This document shows positions 1 through 5,269 of a DNA stretch of 5,865 bases, piece after piece (position 1 is the stretch's first letter; each line of letters begins with the position of its first letter). Under the pieces are notes generated by a model. That model searched no databases and was not told where the DNA came from. It worked only from the letters and a program-made list of their open reading frames with translations. The stretch is from contig JACPSF010000099.1 in NCBI GenBank assembly GCA_016193385.1, forward strand, positions 1 to 5,865. Direction: 5' to 3'. Source of the DNA: Deltaproteobacteria bacterium (GTDB lineage: Bacteria; Desulfobacterota_B; Binatia; UBA9968). The translations under genes were made by a program, and so were the position numbers.

Positions 1-102
1 CATGGCATCAAGGATTTCCAGGACCGAGTCGCCCGATACGCCCGCCACATAGCGGATGCCTGCGTGGATAAGAGACTGTACAATTAACTCACCTGCTTTC
101 AT
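1..102 (-). CDS. Thiamine pyrophosphate-dependent enzyme, N-terminal fragment (acetolactate synthase-like)
   Basis: Only the first 34 codons lie in the window; the reading frame is open to the left edge. The translation starts MKAGELIVQSLIHAGIRYVA and continues with a GVSGDSVLEILDAM segment. This matches the start of the TPP-binding N-terminal (PYR) domain found in acetolactate synthase, benzoylformate decarboxylase, sulfopyruvate decarboxylase and oxalyl-CoA decarboxylase: an amphipathic helix, then a beta strand, then G-V-x-G-D/E, then a helix with LLDAL-like spacing. The catalytic Glu of the GHE motif would come about 20 residues later and is not visible, so activity and substrate cannot be assigned. 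The start at 102 is supported by an AAGGAG Shine-Dalgarno at 111-116, 8 nt upstream. The superfamily call is fairly secure; which member it is remains open. Confidence 0.82.
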   Translation of the reverse strand, partial: MKAGELIVQSLIHAGIRYVAGVSGDSVLEILDAM

Positions 103-196
103 GCGCTCTGCTCCTTGTAGCTGATTTCAAAGACGCACGTTCCAGTGCTTCCTCTTGGAGAATACCCGAGTTCCAGCCAATAACATTTCCTTGAAA

Positions 197-225
197 GATA
201 TATAGAGTCGAGCACCGGAAGTAAA
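197..225 (-). promoter_or_regulatory. Possible sigma-70-type promoter for the TPP enzyme gene
   Basis: On the minus strand, TTTACT (225-220) and TATATC (202-197) are separated by 17 nt, each matching 4 of 6 consensus positions. Transcription would start near 190 and give a leader of roughly 90 nt before the start codon at 102. The rest of the 241-nt gap between the two minus-strand genes holds only a weak 5-bp hairpin (257-272). An alternative is read-through from the response regulator gene, since no clear terminator is seen between them. Confidence 0.35.
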
Positions 226-343
226 GGCTTGGAGGATGAAGTTAGAGGGACGGCGGGAAGGGCTCAACCTTCACGGTCGCGATTCCCTACAGAAACTAAA
301 GCGAATTCTTAGTGGCAAAATTTCACAAGCCGCGGAGCGCTAC

Positions 344-721
344 TCACTCGTCTCCCAAAAGAATACCGATACCGTTGAGGAGCTGGCTGCTGGTGAAAGG
401 TTTGGTAAGATAGTAGTCGGCACCTTCATTGTAGCCTGCTAAGATATCTTCGTATCGCACCTTTGCTGTGACGAACATCACAGGGATAGACGACATATCA
501 GGATCACTTCTGAGTCGCCTCAGGACTTCGAAGCCATCCGGTGGACGCATCATGATGTCGAGTAGGATGAGGTCCGGCCTTTTCTCATCCAAACGGTGGA
601 AGAGATCCTCGCCATCACACGCAGGAATAACTTTATATCCCTTTGCCTCCAGGATCGTCTTCATCACTATGACCATATCTTCGTTGTCGTCCACAACTAC
701 TATGGTCTTTTTCGTACTCAT
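344..721 (-). CDS. Single-domain response regulator (CheY-like receiver)
   Basis: A 125-residue protein consisting only of a receiver (REC) domain. It would be phosphorylated by a histidine kinase and pass the signal by protein-protein contact, because there is no output domain. All key residues are visible: the acidic pair D11-D12 in VVVDDNED, the phospho-acceptor D55 in LILLDIMM, T85 in MFVTAK, the switch aromatic Y104, and the invariant K107 in LTKPF. The reading frame is open up to 797-799, but the sigma-54-type promoter at 763-779 lies inside that extension, so translation must begin later, at ATG 737-739 or ATG 719-721. I chose 719-721 because the protein then begins MSTKKTIVVVDD, as is usual for the family. 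Neither ATG has a recognisable Shine-Dalgarno. No kinase gene is in the window, so the partner is unknown. The REC assignment is secure; the exact start is not. Confidence 0.93.
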   Translation of the reverse strand: MSTKKTIVVVDDNEDMVIVMKTILEAKGYKVIPACDGEDLFHRLDEKRPDLILLDIMMRPPDGFEVLRRLRSDPDMSSIPVMFVTAKVRYEDILAGYNEGADYYLTKPFTSSQLLNGIGILLGDE

Positions 722-762
722 GTTTTTTTCAGAGTTCATAAAAGAGAGATGAACCGTGTGAA

Positions 763-779
763 CGCACGATTCGTGCCAA
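763..779 (-). promoter_or_regulatory. Sigma-54 (RpoN) -24/-12 promoter candidate for the response regulator
   Basis: The minus strand reads TTGGCACGAATCGTGCG from 779 down to 763. Against the RpoN consensus YTGGCACGRNNNTTGCW it keeps the whole TGGCACG block, has GG and GC exactly 10 nt apart (777-776 and 765-764), and differs only at one T of TTGC and at the final W. A start near 752 would give a short leader, about 13 nt to ATG 739 or 30 nt to ATG 721. The core at 764-776 is also a perfect dyad, GCACGA-T-TCGTGC, so a repressor or activator operator is a possible alternative or additional reading. Confidence 0.6.
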
Positions 780-802
780 ACCCATCCAGGTCCCTGCATT
801 TG

Positions 803-834
803 TGATAATCATCCATTTTTTCGGATGATTTTCA
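803..834. promoter_or_regulatory. Inverted repeat upstream of the response regulator promoter (possible activator site)
   Basis: AATCATCC (807-814) and GGATGATT (823-830) form a perfect 8-bp dyad with an 8-nt spacer. TGA (803-805) and TCA (832-834) extend it past one mismatch. Its centre is about 65 bp upstream of the predicted start from the sigma-54-type promoter, a position where enhancer-binding proteins can bind as dimers. It could also be an RNA hairpin, but neither side carries a terminator-like U-tract. The dyad is directly visible; the role is inferred. Confidence 0.4.
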
Positions 835-1153
835 TTCTTGCAGTTTCAGCAGAGACTCGGCTGCCGCTCGACCGGCCGCGGTTCAAAGTGTCATTTTTCG
901 GTCGTCAATCCCGGCTTTTGTCATCCAACGGAGGAACAGGCGGCAGAAAAATACTTCAGTGAGGCCGAAGGTCAGGAGCCGCCCTGCCTTCACACCGCAG
1001 CCGCGTGTGTCTACCCCTGGGAGAAACCACTGAAACACCGTCGTTTTCCCGAAGGGGTTTTACCTACTGCCATAGGGAATCCCCCACACAAAAGAGAGCC
1101 GGGAAATTACCGAAGGTTTCAAAGTGAGTGCGGCCAGTAACTTCGGGTATCAT
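835..1153. other. Gene-poor intergenic region rich in dyads
   Basis: There is no convincing coding region here. The longest plus-strand frame begins at TTG 838, has no Shine-Dalgarno, and its product resembles nothing known. Many complementary segments are visible: CGACCG/CGGTCG (869-874 with 899-904), the multi-branched block at 955-1034 listed separately, CCC-GAA-GGG followed by TTTT (1048-1061), and CCGAAG/CTTCGG (1110-1115 with 1141-1146), which ends just before the right-hand sigma-54-type site. A 9-bp direct repeat, TTCAAAGTG, occurs at 882-890 and 1118-1126. The density of pairing suggests a structured RNA or a decayed repetitive element, not coding sequence. Confidence 0.4.
955..1034. 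other. Candidate structured RNA, three-way-junction fold
   Basis: Three stems nest without conflict. The closing stem is TTCAGTG (955-961) with CACTGAA (1028-1034), 7 bp. Hairpin A is GAAGG-t-CAGG (967-976) with CCTG-CCTTC (983-991), 9 bp with one bulged T and an AGCCGC loop. Hairpin B is ACACCGC (992-998) with GCG-t-GTGT (1003-1010), 7 bp with one bulged T and a four-base AGCC loop. A and B abut with no linker. All pairs are Watson-Crick, so the strand cannot be read from G-U pairs. An ACCCC segment (1013-1017) could alternatively pair with GGGGT (1054-1058). It matches no riboswitch or small-RNA family I can recall; a distant likeness of GTCAGGAG..CCTGCC to the cobalamin B12 box is not backed by the rest of that motif. 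A DNA-level repeat is the main alternative. Confidence 0.3.
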
Positions 1154-1170
1154 CTGGCATCCTCTTTGCT
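1154..1170 (+). promoter_or_regulatory. Sigma-54 (RpoN) -24/-12 promoter candidate for the secreted protein gene
   Basis: CTGGCATCCTCTTTGCT matches YTGGCACGRNNNTTGCW at the Y, TGGCA, TTGC and W positions and departs only at the three central CGR positions. GG (1156-1157) and GC (1168-1169) are exactly 10 nt apart. The predicted start near 1181 gives a leader of about 70 nt to the ATG at 1252. A competing sigma-70-like reading exists: GATAAT at 1216-1221, but with a poor -35 (TTTTCC, 1193-1198). Confidence 0.5.
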
Positions 1171-1251
1171 TCAACCAACAATCTGCTGGTGTTTTTCCGG
1201 AGCCTGGTTTTAGGCGATAATATGTTTTACAGGTCGAGGAGGCGAAAAACC

Positions 1252-1911
1252 ATGAAACGATGGGGTATCTTTTTTCTCGCTTTCGTCGGAGCCATGTATC
1301 TAAGTAACAGTTCGGTGTTTGCCCAACGGGGCGGCGGCGTTGGAAGTGGAGGCGGGCGGAGCTTTGGTGTACCAGGCCCGTCTGGTGGGAGAGAAAGCGG
1401 TTTCGGTACGTCGCGGACACCCAGCGGTGGTCAAGGCATCTATGGCAAATCAGGGATACCCGGCGAAGAACCGGGACATGGCGGAAAAGAAATGTCGTAT
1501 CCCGGACAGGAAACCTCGAATGTAGAGTCAAAGGGGAGCCTATCCGAAACCGCGACTAGGAAAACGACGAGCGATCTCCTCACGCAGAATACGAAACTGT
1601 CTTCTAAGCTGCAGACGCTCCTGCCAGTTGGTGCGAATCTTCAGGATGCCGCCGAAGGATTTGATCATCTCGGGCGGTTTGTGGCTGCTGTACATGTCTC
1701 ACGCAATCTGGACATCCCTTTTGACGAGCTGAAAGCGAAAATGATGAATGGGGACAGCCTCGGTCAAGCCATCCACGAACTTAGACCAAATGTTAATGCC
1801 AAACAGGAGGCTATCAAAGCAAACCAACAGGCTCTTGAAGATATGGAAAAATCGATGGCCTCGAACAAACCTGCAACAACTGGCAAGAGCTCAGCCGCAG
1901 CTGGAAAGTGA
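1252..1911 (+). CDS. Secreted glycine-rich protein of unknown function
   Basis: The protein has 219 residues and three parts. Residues 1-24 form a signal peptide: basic MKRW, a hydrophobic stretch to about residue 17, and a VFA|Q type I cleavage site. Residues 26 to about 88 are low-complexity and rich in Gly, Ser, Pro and Arg (QRGGGVGSGGG at the start), probably disordered. Residues about 107-203 are predicted mostly helical, with an AAEGFDHLGRFVAAVHVSRN segment followed by IPFDELKAKM and LGQAIHELRP. I recall this C-terminal pattern from uncharacterised proteins of soil and groundwater bacteria, with no known function. No catalytic motif or Cys is visible. The ATG at 1252 was chosen over the upstream frame start (1189) because GAGGAGG sits at 1236-1242, 9 nt ahead, and because the signal peptide begins there. 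It is monocistronic, with hairpins after the stop. A periplasmic or extracellular structural role is possible but unproven. Confidence 0.85.
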   Translation: MKRWGIFFLAFVGAMYLSNSSVFAQRGGGVGSGGGRSFGVPGPSGGRESGFGTSRTPSGGQGIYGKSGIPGEEPGHGGKEMSYPGQETSNVESKGSLSETATRKTTSDLLTQNTKLSSKLQTLLPVGANLQDAAEGFDHLGRFVAAVHVSRNLDIPFDELKAKMMNGDSLGQAIHELRPNVNAKQEAIKANQQALEDMEKSMASNKPATTGKSSAAAGK

Positions 1912-1942
1912 GCCGGCCGTATATTCCAGCATTATCAATACA

Positions 1943-1984
1943 TAGCCTTCGGGCTAGCCGGAAGGGGTACCTCAACCCCTTCCG
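1943..1984 (+). terminator. Two tandem hairpins after the secreted protein gene
   Basis: The first hairpin is TAGCC-TTCG-GGCTA (1943-1956), a 5-bp stem with the very stable C(UUCG)G tetraloop. Three nt later comes a perfect 10-bp stem, CGGAAGGGGT (1959-1968) with ACCCCTTCCG (1975-1984) and a 6-nt loop. They lie 32 nt past the stop codon. There is no immediate U-tract (only CTTT further on), so intrinsic termination may be inefficient; protection of the mRNA 3' end is an alternative role. Confidence 0.55.
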
Positions 1985-2018
1985 AACTGAGATCATCTTT
2001 CCTAACTGCCGCGCGACG

Positions 2019-2048
2019 TTGACATAACAGGTCGTTATCGGATATTGT
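2019..2048 (+). promoter_or_regulatory. Sigma-70-type promoter of the ABC importer operon
   Basis: A perfect TTGACA -35 (2019-2024) is followed after 18 nt by TATTGT (2043-2048), which matches 4 of 6 positions of the -10. The start would be near 2055, giving a leader of about 70 nt. A short dyad, ATAAC-N5-GTTAT (2024-2038), lies in the spacer, where a repressor could block RNA polymerase; it is small enough to be chance. Confidence 0.5.
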
Positions 2049-2080
2049 CCACGCCAAACCAAGCGAGGGCCGGCGAGCTT

Positions 2081-2103
2081 GCCTATGCGGCAGCCGCATA
2101 GGC
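2081..2103. promoter_or_regulatory. 23-bp near-perfect palindrome in the importer operon leader
   Basis: GCCTATGCGGC (2081-2091) and GCCGCATAGGC (2093-2103) are perfect 11-bp complements around a single A. As DNA this is a typical symmetric repressor site located about 25-48 nt downstream of the predicted start. As RNA it would form a stem of 8 or more bp that ends only 2 nt before the GGAAGGA Shine-Dalgarno (2106-2112) of the ATPase gene, so it could also restrict ribosome access. Which role applies is not decidable from one sequence. Confidence 0.55.
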
Positions 2104-2122
2104 CCGGAAGGATTGGTAACGG

Positions 2123-3028
2123 GTGGCTGTTTCGGGAATTCTTGCGTTCTCGGTGGCCACCAACGATCAAAACGGGAATTCCTATCATTCCTTGCCGATC
2201 AAGGTGACGCGCGCGGTGGCTGAGGTGGAATCCCATCGTCCGAAGCTCGAATTGGTCGAGGTCTCGCAGGTGTTCGCCACCGGGACTGACTCGGTGGTGA
2301 CCGCCCTGCAACCGATCGATCTCGCCGTCCCGCCGGGCAAGTTCGTCAGCATCATCGGGCCCTCGGGCTGCGGCAAGTCGACCCTGTTCAACATCATCGC
2401 CGGCTTGCAGCGGCCGACCGGGGGCGACGTGCTGCTTGACGGCCAGGTGGTGACGCGGATGATCGGCCTGGTCGGCTACATGCTGCAGAAGGACCTGCTG
2501 CTGCCGTGGCGCACCGTGCTCGACAACGTGATCCTCGGGATGGAGCTCAAGGGCATGGCGAAGGCCACGGCGCGCGCGCAGGCGCTGCCCTATCTCAAGC
2601 GCTACGGCCTCGCCGGCTTCGACCGCCACTATCCCGCGGCCCTTTCGGGCGGCATGCGCCAGCGCGCGGCGTTGTTGCGCACGCTGCTCTACGATACCGA
2701 GGTGGTGCTGCTCGACGAGCCGTTCGGCGCGCTCGACGCCCAGACCCGTTCGATGATGCAGGCCTGGCTGCTGCAGATCTGGGCGGATTTCGACAAGACC
2801 GTGGTGTTCGTCACCCATGACGTCGAGGAGGCGGTCTATCTCTCCGACCGCATCCACGTGATGACAGCCCGGCCGGGACGGATCAAGGCGACGCTCGAGG
2901 TGCCGATCGGCCGGCCGCGCGACCGCCATGTGCTGACCGATCCGGCCTTCCTCGAGGTCAAGGCGACCTGCCTCGAGCTCTTAATGGAGGAGCTGCGCGA
3001 CGAGGCCGCCGAGACGGCGGCGGAGTAG
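2123..3028 (+). CDS. ABC transporter ATP-binding protein, NitT/TauT/SsuB family
   Basis: The 301-residue cytoplasmic ATPase powers import by the permease encoded next. In order: Walker A GPSGCGKST (79-87), Q-loop Gln122 in YMLQKDLLLPW, signature LSGGMRQRAA (174-183), Walker B VVLLDEPFGALD (194-205) with catalytic Glu199, and H-loop His232 in FVTHD. The DLLLPW segment and the C-terminal ARPGRI region are typical of the TauB/SsuB/NrtD group. No key residue is missing. The GTG start at 2123 has GGAAGGA 10 nt upstream. However, it gives about 40 residues before the first conserved strand (KLELVEVSQVF), somewhat long for the family, and the first 22 codons use A/T third positions far more than the rest. 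A later GTG (2204, 2216 or 2225) is possible but lacks a clear ribosome site. Family assignment is secure; the substrate is unknown. Confidence 0.95.
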   Translation: MAVSGILAFSVATNDQNGNSYHSLPIKVTRAVAEVESHRPKLELVEVSQVFATGTDSVVTALQPIDLAVPPGKFVSIIGPSGCGKSTLFNIIAGLQRPTGGDVLLDGQVVTRMIGLVGYMLQKDLLLPWRTVLDNVILGMELKGMAKATARAQALPYLKRYGLAGFDRHYPAALSGGMRQRAALLRTLLYDTEVVLLDEPFGALDAQTRSMMQAWLLQIWADFDKTVVFVTHDVEEAVYLSDRIHVMTARPGRIKATLEVPIGRPRDRHVLTDPAFLEVKATCLELLMEELRDEAAETAAE

Positions 3029-3054
3029 CGCGGCACCGGGAGGGTCGCGAGGCC

Positions 3055-3942
3055 ATGGCGCAGAAGCTTTCGGCGGAATACCAGGCGCGCGGGCTCACTG
3101 GCTTCATCGGCCGGCGGGTCGCGCGACGAGTGGCCGGCGGCCGCGGACGCGTGCTCAAGACGCCGCGCAAGGCCTCCAACGCCGAGTTCGCCCTATGGCA
3201 GATCGGCATCGTGGTGGCAATTTTCGGTCTGTGGGAATACGGCGCCGGGGCCGGCTGGATCGATACCTTCTTCTGGTCTCAGCCCAGCCAGGTGTGGAGA
3301 AAGTTCCTGGTCTTCGTGCAGACCGGCGACGCCTACGTCGACACCTCGTACACCACGGCGGCGACCATTCTCGGCTTCGTCTACGGCACGGTGGGCGGCG
3401 CGGTGATCGGGTTGTCCTTCTGGTGGTCGCGCACCTATGCGACCGTGTCGCAGCCCTTCATCATCGTGTTCCACGCCGTCCCGAAATTCGCGCTGGCACC
3501 GCTGGTCATCCTGGTGTTCGGCCTCGGCATGCCGTCCAAGGTGGCGATGGGGGTCGCGCTCACCATCGTGGTGACCATCCTCACGACCTTCACCGCGGTG
3601 CGCGCGGTCGATCAGGATTCCGAGAAGCTGATGTATTCGCTCGGCGCGAGCCGCTGGCAGGTGTTCGCCAAGCTGGTGGTGCCCTCGGTGATGCCCTGGA
3701 TCATCGCCTCGCTGCGGGTGAATATCGGGCTCGCCCTCGCCGGCGCGATCGTCGGCGAGTTCATCTCGTCGCAGCACGGCCTCGGCCGCGCCATCCTCTA
3801 TGCGAGCCAGGTTTACGACATCGCGCTGATCTGGGTCGGCGTGATCGTTCTTTCGGTGCTTGCTGTGCTGATGTACGTCGGCGTAGCGTGGCTCGAACGC
3901 ATTCTGCTCAGGGGTTTCATGCACGGCGCGAGTTTCCAGTGA
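3055..3942 (+). CDS. ABC transporter permease, NitT/TauT/SsuC family (BPD_transp_1)
   Basis: A 295-residue inner-membrane subunit forming, as a homodimer, the channel of the importer. Hydrophobic segments lie at about 47-64, 103-123, 135-157, 163-183, 213-235 and 256-278, the six-helix pattern of this family. The cytoplasmic coupling (EAA) loop is visible at 190-222: EKLMYSLGASRWQVFAKLVV, then P210 and ASLRVNIGLAL. The first 46 residues form an unusually long, Arg-rich cytoplasmic tail (IGRRVARRVAGGRGR). The ATG start has GGGAGGG at 3038-3044, 10 nt ahead. The gene begins 26 nt after the ATPase stop and lies 37 nt before the binding-protein gene, so all three should be co-transcribed. Third codon positions are almost entirely G or C, as in both neighbours in the cassette. 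Confidence 0.95.
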   Translation: MAQKLSAEYQARGLTGFIGRRVARRVAGGRGRVLKTPRKASNAEFALWQIGIVVAIFGLWEYGAGAGWIDTFFWSQPSQVWRKFLVFVQTGDAYVDTSYTTAATILGFVYGTVGGAVIGLSFWWSRTYATVSQPFIIVFHAVPKFALAPLVILVFGLGMPSKVAMGVALTIVVTILTTFTAVRAVDQDSEKLMYSLGASRWQVFAKLVVPSVMPWIIASLRVNIGLALAGAIVGEFISSQHGLGRAILYASQVYDIALIWVGVIVLSVLAVLMYVGVAWLERILLRGFMHGASFQ

Positions 3943-3979
3943 CGCGCCGTTGGACTAACGGAAGCCAAAGGAGGCAATC

Positions 3980-5011
3980 ATGTCGGGCATAAGCATAGGA
4001 CGGAATATCGCGCCCAGGATGCAGGCGCTCGTTGTGGTCGTCGCCGCGGCAATGCTGTTCGCTGCCGCACCGGCGTGCGCGCAGGACCGCGAACTCCTGA
4101 TCGCCGAGCCGGTGCACGTGATGGGCTACCTGCCGTTCTACACCGCGATCCACAAGGGCTTCTTCGCCGAGGAAGGGATCAAGGTGAAGTTCGTCACGCT
4201 GCTCGGCGGCGCGGCGCATACCAACGCGGTGCTGACCGGCCAGGCCTGGGGCTTCATCGGCGGCCCGGAGCACAACGCCTTCGCCAAGGCCAAGGGCGCC
4301 GACATCCGCGCCGTCGTGCCGGTCATGGTGCGCGGCGACACCCACATGATGGCGCGCAGCGACATCATGCCGATCCAGGGCGATCTCAAGTCGTACCTCA
4401 AGGGCAAGCGGATCGCGGTAATGCAGTATGGCGGCACGCCGCATTCGATCATGCTCTACATGCTGCATCGGATGGGCCTCGATCGGCGCCGGGACGTGCA
4501 GGTCGTCGAGACCTCGCACCCAGCGGTGCTGGCAGCGGTCGCCTCGAAACAGGCCGAGTTCGGCATCACCAACGAGCCGCTCCTGTTCCAGGGGGTGCAG
4601 CAGGGCATCTGGAAAGGACCGGTATTCAATGCGCCGAACGAGCTCGGCCCTTACATCTTCACCGCGATCAACGTGCCGCTCAGGGCAATCGAGACCGATG
4701 CCAAGGTGGTAAGGTCGTTCGTGCGCGCGGTGATCCGCGGCTCGCGCTATGCCAGCGATCCGACAAACCGGGCAGAGCTGTTCAAGGTCGGCCAGAAGGA
4801 GATGCCGACCCTGAAGGAGGCGGACTTCAACGCCATCGTCGACAACGCGCTGGCGTACAAGCTGTGGAGCACCGACGGGCAGATCACCCGCGAGATGTGG
4901 AAGACGGCGCTCGCCGTGGTGCGCACCACCGGGATTCTCGACAAGGACATCGGCTATGAGGAGGTGATCGACATGCGCTTCGTCGCCGAGGTGCTGAAAG
5001 AGATGAAGTGA
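3980..5011 (+). CDS. ABC transporter periplasmic substrate-binding protein, NMT1/SsuA/TauA-like
   Basis: The 343-residue secreted binding protein delivers substrate to the permease. Residues 1-34 are a signal peptide with a hydrophobic core at 17-30 and an ACA|Q type I site; Cys33 lacks a proper lipobox, so a lipoprotein is unlikely. The mature start carries the family hallmark GYLPFYTAIHKGFFAEEGI (49-67). It is followed by GGAAHTNAVLTGQAWGFIGG (76-95), the region that contacts ligand in relatives, and KGKRIAVMQYGGTP (141-154) with ASKQAEFGITNEP (188-200), marking the second lobe. Length and layout are normal. AAAGGAGG at 3967-3974, 5 nt before the ATG, is the best ribosome site in the window, fitting high demand for a binding protein. 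Relatives bind nitrate, sulfonates, taurine, aromatic acids or pyrimidine precursors; no residue pattern here tells which. Confidence 0.94.
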   Translation: MSGISIGRNIAPRMQALVVVVAAAMLFAAAPACAQDRELLIAEPVHVMGYLPFYTAIHKGFFAEEGIKVKFVTLLGGAAHTNAVLTGQAWGFIGGPEHNAFAKAKGADIRAVVPVMVRGDTHMMARSDIMPIQGDLKSYLKGKRIAVMQYGGTPHSIMLYMLHRMGLDRRRDVQVVETSHPAVLAAVASKQAEFGITNEPLLFQGVQQGIWKGPVFNAPNELGPYIFTAINVPLRAIETDAKVVRSFVRAVIRGSRYASDPTNRAELFKVGQKEMPTLKEADFNAIVDNALAYKLWSTDGQITREMWKTALAVVRTTGILDKDIGYEEVIDMRFVAEVLKEMK

Positions 5012-5065
5012 GGGCCGTATCGAAGGGCTGAGAATGCGAGGACGGCGCGACATGACTCGCCGCTT

Positions 5066-5093
5066 CTACTTGCCTGCGTGTACGCGCAAGTAG
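5066..5093 (+). terminator. Long hairpin after the importer operon
   Basis: CTACTTGC (5066-5073) pairs with GCAAGTAG (5086-5093), and GCGT (5076-5079) with ACGC (5082-5085), giving 12 bp interrupted by a 2-nt CT bulge. It lies 55 nt past the binding-protein stop. No U-tract follows, so it may mark a factor-dependent 3' end or a repeat instead of a classical intrinsic terminator. Confidence 0.4.
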
Positions 5094-5122
5094 GTCGTAT
5101 GGATGGCTTTCCCGTCGTAAAA

Positions 5123-5139
5123 GACCCCTTATCCCGCCC
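5123..5139. repeat. 17-bp direct repeat, copy 1
   Basis: GACCCCTTATCCCGCCC occurs here and, identically, at 5706-5722. The two copies bracket the small coiled-coil gene, 583 bp apart. A related GACCCCATATTCG sits only 25 nt downstream, at 5148-5160. Both copies are in non-coding sequence. Confidence 0.75.
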
Positions 5140-5147
5140 CGCACACT

Positions 5148-5160
5148 GACCCCATATTCG
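5148..5160. repeat. Degenerate relative of the 17-bp repeat
   Basis: GACCCCATATTCG shares GACCCC, TAT and C positions with the 17-bp repeat and has the same orientation. It may be a diverged third copy; on its own the similarity is too short to be sure. Confidence 0.35.
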
Positions 5161-5269
5161 TGTTGGACGACGCAAAGGTCACACATGATGCCTAAAGGGC
5201 ATAGAGGATCGAGTTGTTTTCTAAACCCTGCGGTGGTAGGAGGACGAGAAACGTCTTTGGAGGAACCCT

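Noticed and set aside
236..442. Plus-strand reading frame of 68 codons
   Set aside because: It overlaps the 3' end of the response regulator on the opposite strand, its GGAGG directly abuts the ATG with no spacing, and the product shows no domain-like pattern.
967..991. Cobalamin riboswitch B12 box
   Set aside because: GTCAGGAG and CCTGCC are present but separated by extra bases, and the upstream conserved cobalamin core elements are not found. The downstream gene is also not a B12 gene.
838..1140. Plus-strand reading frame of 100 codons starting at TTG
   Set aside because: There is no Shine-Dalgarno, the composition is Pro/Cys/His-rich and irregular, and the stretch is better explained by RNA or DNA pairing.
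1814..2929. Minus-strand frame of 371 codons opposite the ATPase gene
   Set aside because: This is a long antisense frame caused by high GC. The product is His/Arg/Asp-rich without domains, and the sense strand encodes a complete ABC ATPase.
3917..5053. Minus-strand frame of 378 codons opposite the binding-protein gene
   Set aside because: It is the same high-GC antisense artefact; the sense strand has a signal peptide, family motifs and a strong ribosome site.
5163..5189. TTGGAC ... CATGAT as a promoter for the small basic protein gene
   Set aside because: The spacing is only 15 nt and both boxes are weak, so it is not distinguishable from chance.
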